DNA of 64,000 nt. It comes from Elysia chlorotica (lineage: Eukaryota; Mollusca; Gastropoda; Plakobranchidae). The stretch lies in contig RQTK01000703.1 of the NCBI GenBank assembly GCA_003991915.1, forward strand, positions 1-64,000. Direction: 5' to 3'. Both the position numbers and the translations under genes were made by a program. The notes under the pieces were generated by a model, which did no database searches, was not told where the DNA came from, and saw only the letters and a list, made by a program, of their open reading frames with translations. Each line of letters begins with the position of its first letter. The stretch's first letter is position 1. Positions 20,098 through 33,223 of this stretch are shown piece after piece.

Positions 20098-20367
20098 GTA
20101 TGTTTCTCGTTCTGTTCAAATTTAATGGTATGCTCATTTCTTTTTCATCGCAGCTCCTCCTTAAAAACTGAAACAAAGGGATAGAAAAGGAGAAGAAATT
20201 TGTTGTCTAAATTCAACTCAATAGTCATTAGTACCGGTACCATGTTGTTAATTAATATTTAATAATAAGAAATGTGAAAATTGTAACTATTTTTGTTGTG
20301 TGTTTCATTTGTTATTAGGTTTCAATGCAACAAACCTAAGTAAAAATACATGATGTCATCTTTGTTC

Positions 20368-20442
20368 NNNNNNNNNNNNNNNNNNNNNNNNNNNNNNNNN
20401 NNNNNNNNNNNNNNNNNNNNNNNNNNNNNNNNNNNNNNNNNN

Positions 20443-20508
<66 letters not shown>

Positions 20509-20515
20509 CTCTCTT
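20368..20515. repeat. Assembly gap of 75 N followed by CT microsatellite
   Basis: 20368-20442 are N. About 70 bases of CT repeat (one CGCT interruption) follow. The gap is probably a simple-repeat collapse. Sequence hidden in it cannot be judged. Confidence 0.95.
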
Positions 20516-21462
20516 TCATTTGTTAAAATCTTTTGAATGATATTTGTCTGAGTGATTGAATAATTTTCGATTTTTTTTATCATGATTTAGAACTAGAAGT
20601 AGATTTAAAAAAAAAAATGATTTCATGATCAAATTTCACTTGTGTCAATCCAGTTTTATTTCCTTTTAATAGTGCTTTAAAAAACAAATGATTTGATATA
20701 TGATATATGTAAATAGGATGATTGTAAGCAAAGATATCGCAATTTATGTTGTACTTCTGTATGTCGACTTTACGTAAAAAAAATGGTGGTCAGACTGGCT
20801 TTTTCCAAATAATTTTTTTTTGGTTTAAACATATTGCATTTTAAAATGTGTTATCAAAAAGCCCTTTAAATTGCTGACAATTTGGTATATAATACATTAA
20901 AAAATAATGATTTTTGGCAAAGTTACAGCCAGTTCAACGCAAAAATTGTTATTTCGCGGCACAAAAATCCAATGCAAATTTGCCCTCTAAAACGGGCAAA
21001 ATTTAATTCACTAAAAAATTCATAGCTTCACTCCTAATTAAAATATTTACAAAATTCAAAAAGTATTTGAAACAGAATGCCAAGACTCATCTTTTGAGCC
21101 TACTTGGAAGACCCTAGGCCTATTTTGAAATTTTCACTAAACTGCCTACTTAGATAATATTTAATGCCTTTTTAATGCACCAACAAATTTAGTTGTTCTT
21201 TTTAATAAATACTATTAGAGTTAATTATTTTCAAGGAAATTTCACTAGTTCATCAGCAGCTGAAGATAGAAAGACGTTAGTTTTAATTAGATCTGTACCA
21301 ATAACATTCTAGAAATTAAAAGCATATCAAACAAAAAAAAACAGCATAGAGTGGAATATTTACACCCAAAACATGGCAAGCCTTGAGTTTGGAATATACA
21401 GGAGTTTGGTTAAGACGATTGATTAACACCCAATCTTAACGCTTTAAAGCCTCTCAAGTCCA
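20516..21462. other. AT-rich DNA downstream of BZW
   Basis: No confident exon found. The missing last exon of the minus-strand BZW gene should lie here or beyond, but no clear acidic C-terminal exon with a good acceptor is visible. Confidence 0.4.
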
Positions 21463-21638
21463 ACAATTTTATGTGCTGCCATACACAAGACAGTGCAGGG
21501 AGACCATGACTCCTGTCTTAGCCGGTCACATTATACTGACACCGACCAAACCAGTAGGGGACTAAAATTTGACAAATAGTGAGTTTTGAACCATGAACCT
21601 TCCAATCGGGAGACCAATGCTCTACCACTTGAGTAGTT
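21463..21638 (-). mobile_element. SINE fragment with variant tRNA head
   Basis: TTATGTGCTGCCATACACAA through CACCGACCAAACCAGTAGGG matches the SINE body in reverse. The head differs: read on the minus strand it is CTCAAGTGGTAGAGCATTGG and GTTCATGGTTCAAAACTC, a second type of tRNA-like A and B box. The element lies in the last visible BZW intron. Confidence 0.7.
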
Positions 21639-21713
21639 TGTAACGTAACCCCCACCCCTCTTGAAACATATTGGGCGGAACATCACAAAACTTAAAAAGA
21701 GATGTTTTCATAC

Positions 21714-21836
21714 CTTCCTCTGCACTATGGAGCCACTCGACGAATTTTTTCATCTGCTCCAGGAACACGCTCTTTCCCTTTGCACTGTGGCCGTCCTTGT
21801 ACCACTTCAAGATGACATCTTCAGTAACCACATCAC
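21714..21836 (-). CDS. BZW2: BZW exon 10 (last visible)
   Basis: Residues 374-414, [20 protein letters not shown] and [18 protein letters not shown], the end of the W2 domain. It closes at G/GTATGA, where other BZW genes also have a short acidic tail to follow. Reading through instead would add about 30 unrelated residues to the stop at 21622-21624, which is less likely. Confidence 0.85.
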
Positions 21837-24800
21837 CTGAACAAAAAAAAAGTATGAGAAGTCAGATTGTTTTATGCACTAAAATATAGTGAAGACAATA
21901 AGTATGTAAAGCTTTTATAACTTATCGCATAGACACATAGTGTGCAATTTATACATGAATTGGAGCCACAGCATAACAAGAGCTCAAAATCACAAAGTTC
22001 TCTCTGGTGAATCAGGCACAAGTCTGTGATACAATTTTTTAGTTACTGACCTCTTTTTATCTTCAAATAAAATAGCTCTCCTTTTCTAGAAATGATTCAG
22101 TTATTTTGTATAAACCTCCATCTGATGCTTCTTAACACAATATAAATAACGTCTAGAAACCTGATTCACCCCTGATTGCTTCCCTTACTTTAGTTGTGAA
22201 CTACTGAGGTCAAGAAAATAAACTATTTTATACCATATACTTGCATAAACCCTTTGTCTGCATACTGACACTCGAGTTAGTTTCTCAACTTAACGACAAA
22301 GTCGTCTAAACAAAAGCGGTGAAATAGACATATTATTTGAAAAATTTAAACACTGAATTTTTTAAATCTGCAAACTTGTTTTTGCTATCTATATTGGTTC
22401 AAAATATGAACTTATGGAAAAAATCCTTTAAAAAGGTGTTATATTATGAGCACTGTTGACAAAATAATACGACTCTGTTGAATCGACCAATGCTCCAGTT
22501 CACACTCACTCTGATAAAGCAGCATGATGATCTTCTGGAAAGATTTCAGGAAGTTCATGTTCTCGTAGCAGAACTCCTGCACCTTGAGCATCAGAGCCAG
22601 CTCTGCTTTGGGCGAGCGTGCCGTGGCCTTCAACAAGGGGCAGAACTGGCGCAGATGTTTCAGCGCCTGCTCCGCCACCAGATCTTCCTTCTTGTTCCAC
22701 TCGACAGAAGCCATTACGGAGGTCCAAATCTGCACAGGCCATCATAGAATTTTAGAACATGATAAACTTAATAATGTGATGCCAACTGGGCCATTATTTT
22801 TGTTACTGAACCTCTAACGTACATCGGCATTATAGGATATTGGGTCCGAAAAAATAACCCTTTAGCATACATATATATATATTTACTGAATTCGGAAACT
22901 TTTTCCATTACTGGAAAATAAGTTTTTTGGAAAGTTAGCAACACTGAGAGTTAAAATTTGACAAGTAAAAGAAGGATTCTATACCCCACTCTATTTTTAT
23001 TTTATGTAGAAACCTTTATTACGACATTCCTTAAGAACCATTCAAATAAAACTGAAAATTCTAAAATTGCGATGAAGCGTGATGATTAGCAAATCAAAAT
23101 GATAGGCATAAAGAAGTCCCAGGCAATTTTTAACATTGAATAGATGCAAAAAACAAAAGTGATACTTTTCAAAACTCCTTTTCTAGCACAAAGCCAAGAA
23201 AAATCTTACAATAATCATTTTAAAAGGAGCAACAACAACAAAAAAGAAAAGACAACTCACTGAGAGGGTGACCTCAGTTTCCGACATGCCCTGCTTGTCG
23301 ATCAACTCAGTTACATAGTCTGTCATCTGATGGAAAACAAGGAAAAATAAAGTTTGATGCAAGCATTGAAAATTCTTAACAGATGCTTCACTACAAAAAT
23401 TTAACAACACACTTTACCGAGTCACATCGCATGTTAGCGGTAAAAGAGACATTTCTATTGAAAGATAAAATATTGAAGTTTGTTAATCTGCAACATTTTT
23501 AATTTTTAATCCGTTGAGCTAAGGATTTACACCACTCTAAAGCTAGCTATACTATATTACAATAAACAATTTGAGCATGCATACAGGTCTCAATGGTGAA
23601 AGGTGACAGATCTTTAATTTTAGTTTCACTCATGACACTAACCATTTGAATCTGAATTTATTTTCCACTGTAGCCTCTATTTCCTTTGCAGACCCAAGTT
23701 ATTTATCAAGGGTTTTTCAAAATGAAGTGGGTGCTCGCACTGCAGTTCGTTGTGGGGAAATTGGGCTTTCTCAACGCGCAATAAAATCTATGACGTCAGA
23801 ACGGACCTTCTTTGTTCTTTCACTAAGCTTAGATATACAGTTGATCAGTCTCACTGAGTCACCAACTGCAACGCTAAGCGATCGAAGGAGGCACTTTGAC
23901 TTCGAGCAGGCAGCATGTCGTCCCTAAATGTTAAGTTTTCACTAGTTGAGACAAGTTTTTTCAGATTTCTTCACACAAACTGCGAAGTGAGGAAGTCCGA
24001 CTTTCTGAACGCGAACTGCGTAGTGTCTACCAAAAGCCTTTCAAAAAATACGTCTTGATTCTAAACCTAGAACACCATAAGCGTTATAAATATTCTAAAA
24101 GTGAGAAAATAGTACTTTACTAAAATAAAGATTCATGGAGTTAGAACTAGAATCTCGGTTAGCCAAATGGACGTCTGCCGTTGACAATCTTTACTTTTCA
24201 GTTTTGCTTTCAGCTTATTTTTTTCTTGATCATTTGGATTATAGAGCTTTGAATCGGTGAACACTGAGATTAGCATCAACTGAGCCTATAACGGTGGTGG
24301 ATACAAATGATTGTCACATCGATAAATAAATTATATCGGGAAAGAAGAGGGCTATACAGAATTTAATCGATAATTTAATTACATGGCCATGGTAATAATG
24401 CAAGCAACCGACGGCTATCGGTAAGTCAATAGCAAGGCTCAGTATTTACAATGGACCTAGAATATAACAACAAGCGAGACGTTCATTTAGTGCGGACTTC
24501 GTGGAATATGATCTAGTACATTTCCGCAGATAACAAAACGGATAATTGTAAACATGGGAGGAAATTCCTCCTTTACAACGCAAAAATGAGGTTTTCCATA
24601 GATATGCGGAAAACCATCATCATTGATAAATTAAAAAAATATTTCTTTTCTTTTAACTGAGAATAAAGATTTAAAATAATAAAATGCTAAACAAAATAAG
24701 AAAATGCAAACCATAAATGGCAAAGACAAAAAAAAAAGTTGACCAACTTACATCAGCATCAGAGCTTTCATCTTTGATCATGTCAGCAAGATACTTGACA

Positions 24801-27800
24801 GCCTCTTTTTTGGCCTTGGAGGCGACCTGAGCCGTTTGCATATCCGCAATAATGGGCAGGTTGCGCTCACGGAAGAAAGTCGTGAAATGTTCCAGGTTGC
24901 GCTTATTCAAAGGAAACATTTCCTACAGGGGGACAAAGCAGAGAAGGAAACGGGTCAAATCAAACATTTATTTCTAGATACTGAAGGAAAAAAAAGGAAA
25001 CAGATTAAAAAAATAAATGTACAACTAATAAAATAAACTTAATTACAATCAAATGATAAAACATTGCAAAGACAGGAGAAACAGCAGAAGATGCACTGTC
25101 AAAGAGGCACTTTCCCTGAAAATTTTACTTTGTGGGTAGTATGCTTGCTCCTACTTCAACAGAAATCCAACACACACGTTACTACATCATACTGCTAATG
25201 AAAATTTTCATCAAGAAATGGTTGAGCTTACCATGAGTCGCGAGTCCAGTTGATGTTTTTTCAGAGCAAAGCAAATAGAGTTGATATCCTTCTCCTTCAG
25301 CCATGTGGAAAACATATGGGCAGCAAAATCCAAGGAGATGCCTGAAACATACAGAATATAAAGGAAACTTTTAGACATAATTAAAATTCTGGTCATACAT
25401 CAGCTATAACTGTGCCAGTTAAATTATAGCACTATCTTAATGTAATAAAATGTAGAAAAAAGGACAATCTACGAAATTGTGACCATATTTTTCTTTAAGA
25501 TTAATGTCCAGCTAATATTTACAACTTTTTAAGACGTGCCAGCTAAAATACCATTATTCTCCATGGACACATAAAAAAGTTGTTTTCCAAACCGATAGCG
25601 GCGTCAAAAGGTTTACGCAGAACTATCTTCAAGATCAACCTTTAAACTGAAACTGCAATCCTTACCTTCTTTAACCAAATGATCCTCAAACAGACTTGAG
25701 AGGATGCGAGGCGTGCAGAGGCCATTAGCCAAAATGATCCCAGTGATCTTGGCAAGCTTCTCTCTCTCTTCCTCGGAAAAGCCCTTCTGGAACAGGAGAA
25801 TCTGGTGGACACAAACGGAAACAATTATTGACATGGGTGGAAACTAGTAAGTAACAAGTTAATTGAATATCTGTGAGCTATATACGAGATCACCATCTAC
25901 ATACTACATGTTCAATATTTAGTTCAGGGTCTGCTTTAGCAATAATATTCTATATTAAGGAGAAGACGAGACCTGTTAAAACATTTTTCAACAAATAGAC
26001 AAAGGGGTATAAGTTCAATGAAAAGCTTTTTTTTTCCCATAGGGGTTTCAAACACCCATTAAACAACATCTTGATTGCCAATACTTCCGTGGAGTCAAAT
26101 TACTAACTGGTAACAGACAAATTTAAAAATGTTCTTAACTGTTGATCTAAAGGCACAAAGACAATAGGGATAAACTATAGATGAAAATAGGACTGCATTT
26201 GGAAATTTAAACAGATAAATTTTGTAAACAAATCTCAATTTTCACAATTAACTTTTTACTTTTTTTAGGTCATCCTCAAATGCTCTTTCCAGATACTTGT
26301 ATCTTCGGATGAGTTTGTAAAAGACCTGTGGGGAAAAATGTATGATAACATTTGAATAAAAATACAGAAATTAGATGAAAAATAAACACAGCTATTGGAA
26401 TGTAGATATGCCAGCCTGCATGCTTTTCTAGAGTGACATATATGATTTTTCTCTCATTTAACACTGACTGAGGCCACCTACTCAAAAGCCAAACAAAAAT
26501 AAAACAATACGGACAGTGATACAAAAACATACCATTTAAAGTTAAAAATTATGTCCACCATTTTGTTGCTACTTTCATAATTCGAAAACAGGACATACCT
26601 AACCCTCTTTTTCAATAACAAATTATAAATAACTTGTAGATAATTTTAAGTATCTTTTGTACACCATCTACTGATTCTAAATTGCGATAATTTTTTTGTA
26701 ACCTAATCAAAGACCTGTAAGTGCCCCTTGACAAAATTGTAAATTCCTACCAGGACAATTTTCTAGGGGGATCCGAGGCCTTGCTCTCATAAAAATTTGT
26801 AAAAAACTCTAGTCCAAAATAAGCCCTCTATTGAATATTTTGAGTTTTGAGTTATTTTAGTAAAAAATTACCAGACCATTTGTATAAAGATTAACAAATT
26901 GATGAACCCTATTATCATTTAAATATGTTATGATTTAAACAACCAGACTCAACTTCAGTCCTCTAACAATTTACCAAGACAGTGGGGGGGGGGCTTACAG
27001 GACTTCAGACCGAATACGATTAGATGTGTCCGATTGCTATCAAGAAGAGTAATTTTGAGTAAAATGACAGAGAATACAAAATGGTTTTTGTTTCAGTGTG
27101 CAAGAACAGATCATAGAACAGAGGTGGCATTGATTATTTATATGTTCATCGACCTACCTCTTTTTCATATATTGCGTTATTATGGTTATAGTATACCATA
27201 CTCACTTCATGATAAAAGCCTTTGAGCTGATCAAGCTCGCCGCTCCACCTGAACACACAAATATCTGACCTGGCTGGCTTGCCAGTGTCAGCACTCTCAG
27301 TTATAAAGCCTCCAGGGGCTGCAAGGGAGGAACGGACAAGCGTTAGTGTATACAGCGAATTATGGACAACACATTGGTCTGATTAAAATATGTCGTAGAA
27401 ATCATCACATAGGATAGATCACTTATAAAAAAAAATGTGAAAATAAAACCTAGGTTTGAAACTTGTTTTAGCTTATGAGATTTAAAAAAATGATTACAAT
27501 TTTGTATGCATTAAAAAATCGAGAGGGATTAATCCGTTGGTCTCACCTGTACAAACCAAGTCAGGTGGTACATTATTGTGTTTTGAAGTAGCAATTGTAG
27601 CTTTTTAATTTTCTGAACAATGTTTAAGATCAGGAGGTTTTTTTTGCATTGCAAGTTTCAGAATTTTTTCTGTAAACTGGGGGCTATTTTGCCAATCGAG
27701 ACGACTGCAGATTTAGACTTTTAATTACTGACAATTTTCAACATAATACTGTGATCTGCAGTTACAAAGGAATTATATTTTACAGAGTAAATCTTACAAA

Positions 27801-28438
27801 GTTTTTCTTCTCAAAGGTAAAGGAGAACTAATAAAGCAAATTTACGGGGTTGAATGGAGAATAATGATCCGGGGTTTATTTTTTATTTGCTGCACCTGCA
27901 TATAGGACTATATATATGCCATAATTTATGGCACCTTTGCTACATGTATACAATATGTAACAATGAACAACACATTTATCAAAAGCTTACCAAGAATCCC
28001 TCCAGCAAACAGTGTGTCAAAAAGGACCTCCGCATACCTCCTGTAGTCAAGCTTGGAGCCTTCCTTGTCAAGATACCGAGAAACTTGCTCTAAATCTCCC
28101 CCACATGTACTTAACCCTGCGATGATAGAATCTCGAAAAGCGGTTGGGTCGTACTTTTCTTTTTCATCTGTGCAGAAAAAAAGTTAAAATTGTTGACGTT
28201 CATTTGTCACAACATCATGATTTATTAAAACAGCCTTATTAATAAAGAATACTCCATTTCAAAAGCTTTTGAAAATCAGTCTTAGGCCTATAAAGTTTTT
28301 TTTAATATTAACTTTCATTCAAACCAAAACAATTATGTATCATACAAGTAAGCAAAAAAATTAGGTTTAAAACCTACCCCTTTTCCGGGTCTTCAGACGG
28401 GTGCCTGATAGTGTTGGTTTTTCTGCCTTCTGACTCAT
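21714..28438 (-). CDS. BZW2: BZW / eIF5-mimic protein, ten exons, last exon not found
   Basis: Orthologue of BZW1/BZW2 (5MP; Drosophila krasavietz), a cytoplasmic eIF2/eIF3-binding mimic of eIF5 that tightens start-codon selection. Coding exons, 5' to 3': 28438-28378, 28167-27991, 27318-27206, 26325-26260, 25801-25666, 25341-25232, 24922-24752, 23326-23261, 22729-22510, 21836-21714; all phases agree and give 414 codons plus one base. Residues 1-240 form the helical HEAT-like part. The C-terminal W2 domain contains [18 protein letters not shown] and [20 protein letters not shown] before WLHSAEEG. Human BZW proteins have 419 residues, so only a short acidic tail is missing. BZW1 versus BZW2 cannot be decided, since invertebrates usually have one gene. 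Confidence 0.93.
22510..22729 (-). CDS. BZW2: BZW exon 9
   Basis: Residues 301-374, [40 protein letters not shown] and [15 protein letters not shown]2 domain. Donor GTGAGT. Confidence 0.93.
23261..23326 (-). CDS. BZW2: BZW exon 8
   Basis: Residues 279-300, [20 protein letters not shown] plus LS, the start of the W2 domain core. Donor GTGAGT, phase 0. Confidence 0.9.
24752..24922 (-). CDS. BZW2: BZW exon 7
   Basis: Residues 222-278, [20 protein letters not shown] through [13 protein letters not shown]. This is the family's most variable part and is shorter in conserved residues here. Acceptor CCCTGTAG, donor GTAAGT. Confidence 0.9.
25232..25341 (-). CDS. BZW2: BZW exon 6
   Basis: Residues 185-221, [20 protein letters not shown] and [11 protein letters not shown]. 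Donor GTAAGC, phase 0. Confidence 0.92.
25666..25801 (-). CDS. BZW2: BZW exon 5
   Basis: Residues 140-185, [20 protein letters not shown] and then [18 protein letters not shown]. Acceptor CCACCAG and donor GTAAGG. Confidence 0.92.
26260..26325 (-). CDS. BZW2: BZW exon 4
   Basis: Residues 118-139, [20 protein letters not shown] plus KK. The donor AAA/GTAAAA is weak, but the phase and family alignment fix it. Confidence 0.88.
27206..27318 (-). CDS. BZW2: BZW exon 3
   Basis: Residues 80-117, [19 protein letters not shown] through [10 protein letters not shown]. Donor GTGAGT, phase 0. Confidence 0.9.
27991..28167 (-). CDS. BZW2: BZW exon 2
   Basis: Residues 21-80, including [20 protein letters not shown] and [20 protein letters not shown], the most conserved N-terminal block of the family. 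Donor GTAAGC. Confidence 0.92.
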
Positions 28439-28442
28439 AAAA
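28378..28442 (-). CDS. BZW2: BZW exon 1 (coding start)
   Basis: ATG at 28438-28436 starts [20 protein letters not shown]. The acceptor CCACAG lies 4 bases upstream of the ATG, so at least one noncoding 5' exon exists further upstream. Donor GTAGGT at 28377; phase 1. Confidence 0.9.
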
Positions 28443-29055
28443 CTGTGGATGAAAAAACATTTTGGATAATATTCTGAAGGGTAGATAAGCATTGAGATAG
28501 AATTTCAAATTATGTCACAACAGAGTAAACGCACCTATAGGAAGCTTAAAAATGTTCATCTCATGGGTGAACAATTGACATAAGTCGACAATCATGACAG
28601 TCTAAGCAGAGTCATTTTTATGTAATGCCAAAAATTTAACCCAGGTAAATTTCTGTTTTCAAACATGCATGATGCAACAGGCCCACCCTGCTTCGACTGG
28701 TCCTGGCCTATGTGATGGAAATTGTCACTGACTGTGACTCGTTAAATTTTTTAGTGAATAACTGAATTGTGTAATTGATTTTATGGATGAAAATGTTTTC
28801 CAAAATTCTAATTCCTCAAAAAGGTTGTGACAAAGCTAGATCTGCGACGACTTGGCTCTGGTACTTGACCCTCTAGAGCTAGAGTAGCAGCACCAAGTCT
28901 GTACTGATTTTGACTTAGTAAGACTTATGTACACTGAAGGAAAAATGTAATAATTCTGTAATTCCTTATCTGCACCAATAGACATGCATAATAAAGCTGT
29001 ATGATCGAAATAAAGTATCAGTGCAGTTTCTACATCAATTTTATAGAGGTTTTTT
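28443..29055. other. BZW upstream region
   Basis: No coding motif. At least one noncoding BZW exon and the promoter should lie upstream of 28442, but I cannot place them. Confidence 0.4.
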
Positions 29056-29065
29056 TCTTCTTTTT

Positions 29066-29096
29066 CTTTACGGCATGTCAGCATGGTAATGGCTAT
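29066..29096. repeat. Interspersed repeat R1, copy 3 (diverged)
   Basis: CTTTACGGCATGTCAGCATGG matches the core of repeat R1 at 651-730 with a few changes. Confidence 0.5.
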
Positions 29097-29406
29097 ATGA
29101 AGGTTATTTGCATATTTTCTACTTGTGAGAGAGGGATTCAGGAAATACCATCTGTATGCTTAGATCTAATGAAGCAGAAGCAGCCATAAAATGTGTTTGT
29201 GGATGTGTATGAAGGTCACACCTGTTCAGAGGTGGATCATATGTCCTTTATCGGCTAGATCTAGATCTAGCTTTTCAATGCATTGGTATCTTTTAGCCCA
29301 AATTTATTGCATGATCCATGAGCTTTAATCACTGGAACCCAAAGCAGGCGTTGTTTACTACATTCTGTCACCTTGGCCGAGATCATGTGACACCCGATGA
29401 CTACCC

Positions 29407-30270
29407 ACTCAAATTTAAGTCAAACATGGAGATCAGATACGTGTGAACACTTGAAAAATAGATTGTCTAAGCGAGCTTGTCTGTGTTAGTGTATATTTTT
29501 CACTCTGTGGCATAATGCTTCGTCCGAACAGATCCCAATAAATCATTTTTTGTCTGCACAGAACCAAAAAGTCTAAGACTGCGTCCCTGAAAATGACGGG
29601 TGAGAGTTGTTATTCACTTCATTGATTAAGCCAATGAGTCAGAATAATAAACTTAGGTATAGATCTAGATTTGATAGATTTAACGTAAAATTAATGTAAA
29701 AACTGAATTTTTACTTGATCTACAAAGGAAAATCATCCCCGGCTCTCATCCCCTCCTCTTTTTTTCTCTTTCTATTTTAGGATGCAATAAAGCAACGTCG
29801 ATAACTTTAATGATCCAAAATACAACAATCAGTTAGACGAACAAAAGATACAGTTTCTAAGTTCACCGCGAAACTCAAATTTAAGTCAAACATGGAGATC
29901 AGATACGTGTGAACACTTGAAAAATAGATTGTCTAAGCGAGCTTGTCTGTGTTAGTGTATATTTTTCACTCTGTGGCATAATGCTGCGTCTGAACAGATC
30001 CCAATAAATCATTTGTCTGCACAGAACCAAAAAGTCTAAGACTGTGTCCCTGAATATGACGGGTGAGAGTTGTTATTCACTTCATTGATTAAGCCAATGG
30101 GTCAGAATAATAAACTCAGGTATAGATCTAGATCTAGATTTGATAGATTTAACGTAGAATCTAGATCTAGATCTAAAATTAATGTAAAAACTGAATTTTT
30201 ACTTGATCTTCATCTGGGTAAAATCATCCCCGGCTCTCATCCCCTCCTCTTTTTTTCTCTTTCTATCTTC
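29407..30270. repeat. Direct duplication, about 370-390 bp, 466 bp apart
   Basis: ACTCAAATTTAAGTCAAACA begins copies at 29407 and 29873. The similarity runs to TTTTTTTCTCTTTCTAT near 29775 and 30266. Copies differ by scattered substitutions and by an extra TAGATCTAGATCT insert in the second copy. About 97 unique bases lie between them. It sits about 1-2 kb upstream of the first coding BZW exon and could include its promoter. Confidence 0.9.
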
Positions 30271-32198
30271 ATTTCCATAATCCAAAGAGACGCAATCTAG
30301 AATTTAGATTACATATAATATAGATTTAGAAGAATCCAATCTAGATTCTAGATCTAGACTCTATATCTAATGTAAAATTGTAATGGTTCCTTATAAAACA
30401 TGACACACACTATCGGAATTAGGTCACGACTGCGTTTTACTTCCAATAATGGACGTCTGCGTGGAGGCGTGTCACTATCATTGGTAAAGCTTTTTGTTTT
30501 AAAAAGAACAGCTGGGTGTTGACTAAAACACATTATGATTCTGTAAAGAAAATACACAAAGAAACAGTATAACTATAATACCAAATTGAACTTACATGTT
30601 GTTACTTTAACAGGGCTACTTAATTGTTATACCAACTTTTAGATCTGTAGCTATTCAACTGTGGCGTCTAAAATGTTGGACCTAAGGGGACTGTGTGTGT
30701 GTGTTTGTGTCTGTCACTCTGTGTGCTTGTAGTCGCGTTGTATTCTCGATTTTCTTGTTCCGTCTCGCACATTCACGTTTTTACGATTTTCGGAAATTTG
30801 GGTACGCAAACTGATATCCGTGCATTACCGAAAGGTCTTCTTGTAAAATCAAAAAATAGGCTTATTGAACGTTTAGTTATTGGTTTTTACTAGAAGCCGA
30901 TAAATTTTCACCGCCGCGTTATACTTTAACAAAAAAAGAAATAAAGCAAAAACGAGAAAGAAGCATATAAAAACAAAAGAAGAGAGGAAAGGGTGGGAAG
31001 GAGAGTCAGATTTAGTTTGCAGTGGGCCCCTTACTCCCTCAAATGATTAATCTATGGCTATATCGTAGCCTACATAACTGAGACCTTGTCGTTTGGGTGA
31101 GCCAGCAGTTTGTTGTTTTACTCTATAACAGAAACTATTAAATTATTATTTGGAGTAAAACATGTAAAGGTGTATAGTAAGGTTGTTATCACTTTTGAGT
31201 GGTTTTAATATTGTAATGACTCTGTCACGTAGTTGTTTGTTACTGGGATTTTTTTTGTTGTTGTTTCTTGTTGTTGTTGTTTGTTTGTTCTTTTACCTTA
31301 TGTTCCAGACATTTTACTTGATTTTTCTGAAGCAATATCATCAATGGTGGCAGTACATATTTATTCTAGATCAAGGAGAACATTTTGGTGTAATGCTCAA
31401 AAGAAGCATGTTGACAAGTTATTCTGTTGCTCTTGCTGCTGTTTGACATGACACTAAGAGATTTCAGTATTACTCTGGGTGCAATTTCAACATTTGGAAA
31501 CGTGTGTTGAACTTGTTTGTTGAGGAAAAGCCTGCAAAGACGTAACTCTGTGCTTATTTCTTTTGGTTACTCTTCAAAAAGATGTTTCAGAACTTTGTAA
31601 ACTGATGCGGTTAATGATTGTGATAAAGAAATATGTAAATCGTTTGTGAATGGTGAAAATACTAGTCTCTGTGCTGCGGTTTTCACCTCTTTATCAGATC
31701 TTTTAAAGGCATCTGAAAGCCAAACGAGTGAATATTTCTAAATGCGATTTTAATATGTGCTCTAAAGATATTAGGAACTGATCTATAAACGGAAGAAATT
31801 ACTCTACTCTCTCATTATAAGACGAACTCATCTGTGATTCATTTGCGCCACCGTTATCAAGAGTTGTTCTCCTTCCCTCGGAATGACTCTGTCTTATTTT
31901 TAAAAACATAATATAAGATGATGCGCACAGTTCCATGCCATTTTTTTTCATATAATTGGAACATTACACTTTTAGGAGCGATACAATCTTTCAAACGGCA
32001 CCGCGGTACATCATCAATAGATGTATTTAAATCAAATTTAGTGTGTTACCGGTTTTTGTTTGTTGCGTCGACCTCTTGAAGAACGACATTGCAAAATAAA
32101 GAGCAACGTTCAGTTTCTAACGGGCCCATCTGTATGTTATGCCCACCAGCTTATCTTTTTGTCTTATTCCAAAAATTAATGTTTTCCTTGTCTACATC
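30271..32198. other. Intergenic DNA between BZW and FAIM
   Basis: No coding exon recognised. It holds a short GT-rich run near 30695 and TTGTTG repeats near 31255, with AT-rich sequence otherwise. Confidence 0.4.
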
Positions 32199-32580
<382 letters not shown>

Positions 32581-33072
32581 AGTAGTGGATGTGGTGATGT
32601 ATAACTGGTGCCGAGCTGGTGAGGTATCATATACGGCGACAGGCGGCGTTGACAGAAGATGAAAAAGCTCAGGGTGAAGACAAGACATGATAGATCCTAT
32701 GTCAGTTCATTTTATTACTACGATGCTGTTCCTCTTATGTATGAGGTTCCCTAATTTTGGATGCTTTAATGTGGACAGAGGATAGAGGGAGACAGATAAG
32801 ACAAACCTTCACTTATACGTTAGGGGGCGGGTAAGATTAGGTGTATACACTTTGTTTTCTTTTTAAGAGGGGGTGAGGAGGGACATTAATGAAAGAAGTG
32901 CAGCTCGAGGGTTGTAGAGTTAAAACCGGGGGTATTGTCCTAATGGTATTCTAATTAAGTATTGTTCCACCATTCCCAATATTACCGTGGCTATTGTAAC
33001 CCCTACGACAACCACCTACCCACCATAGCTGTTACAACTAGTACTACGTCTTCAGGAGTTATTATTAATATG
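32581..33072. other. Intergenic DNA
   Basis: No gene or repeat recognised. Confidence 0.4.
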
Positions 33073-33223
33073 TTTATGTGCTGCCACACACGAGACAGGG
33101 CGGGGATACCATGACTACTGTTTCAGGCGCTAACATTTAACTGACATCGACCCAAAAAGTAGGTTCGAACCGCGGACCTCTCACGTCGGAAGCCGATGTT
33201 CTACTCCAGGGGACCAAGCCCTC
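33073..33223 (-). mobile_element. SINE copy, internally deleted
   Basis: TTTATGTGCTGCCACACACG through GATGTTCTACTCCAGGGGA matches the reverse of the SINE body and head, with several bases lost around GTAGGTTCGAAC. The 3' tail portion is missing. Confidence 0.75.

Noticed and set aside
20322-20583. Arg/Glu-repeat ORFs
   Set aside because: Translations of the CT microsatellite and the N gap.
21255-21300. Possible last BZW exon starting CAGCTGAAGATAGAAAG on the minus strand
   Set aside because: The frame fits, but the acceptor lacks a pyrimidine tract and the encoded tail is not the acidic end expected of the family.
22478-22747. Plus-strand ORF over a BZW exon
   Set aside because: Antisense shadow of BZW exon 9, whose minus-strand translation matches the family.
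29407-30270. LTR pair flanking a short element
   Set aside because: The repeats lack TG...CA ends and only about 97 bases separate them, too little for an element, so a plain direct duplication is simpler.
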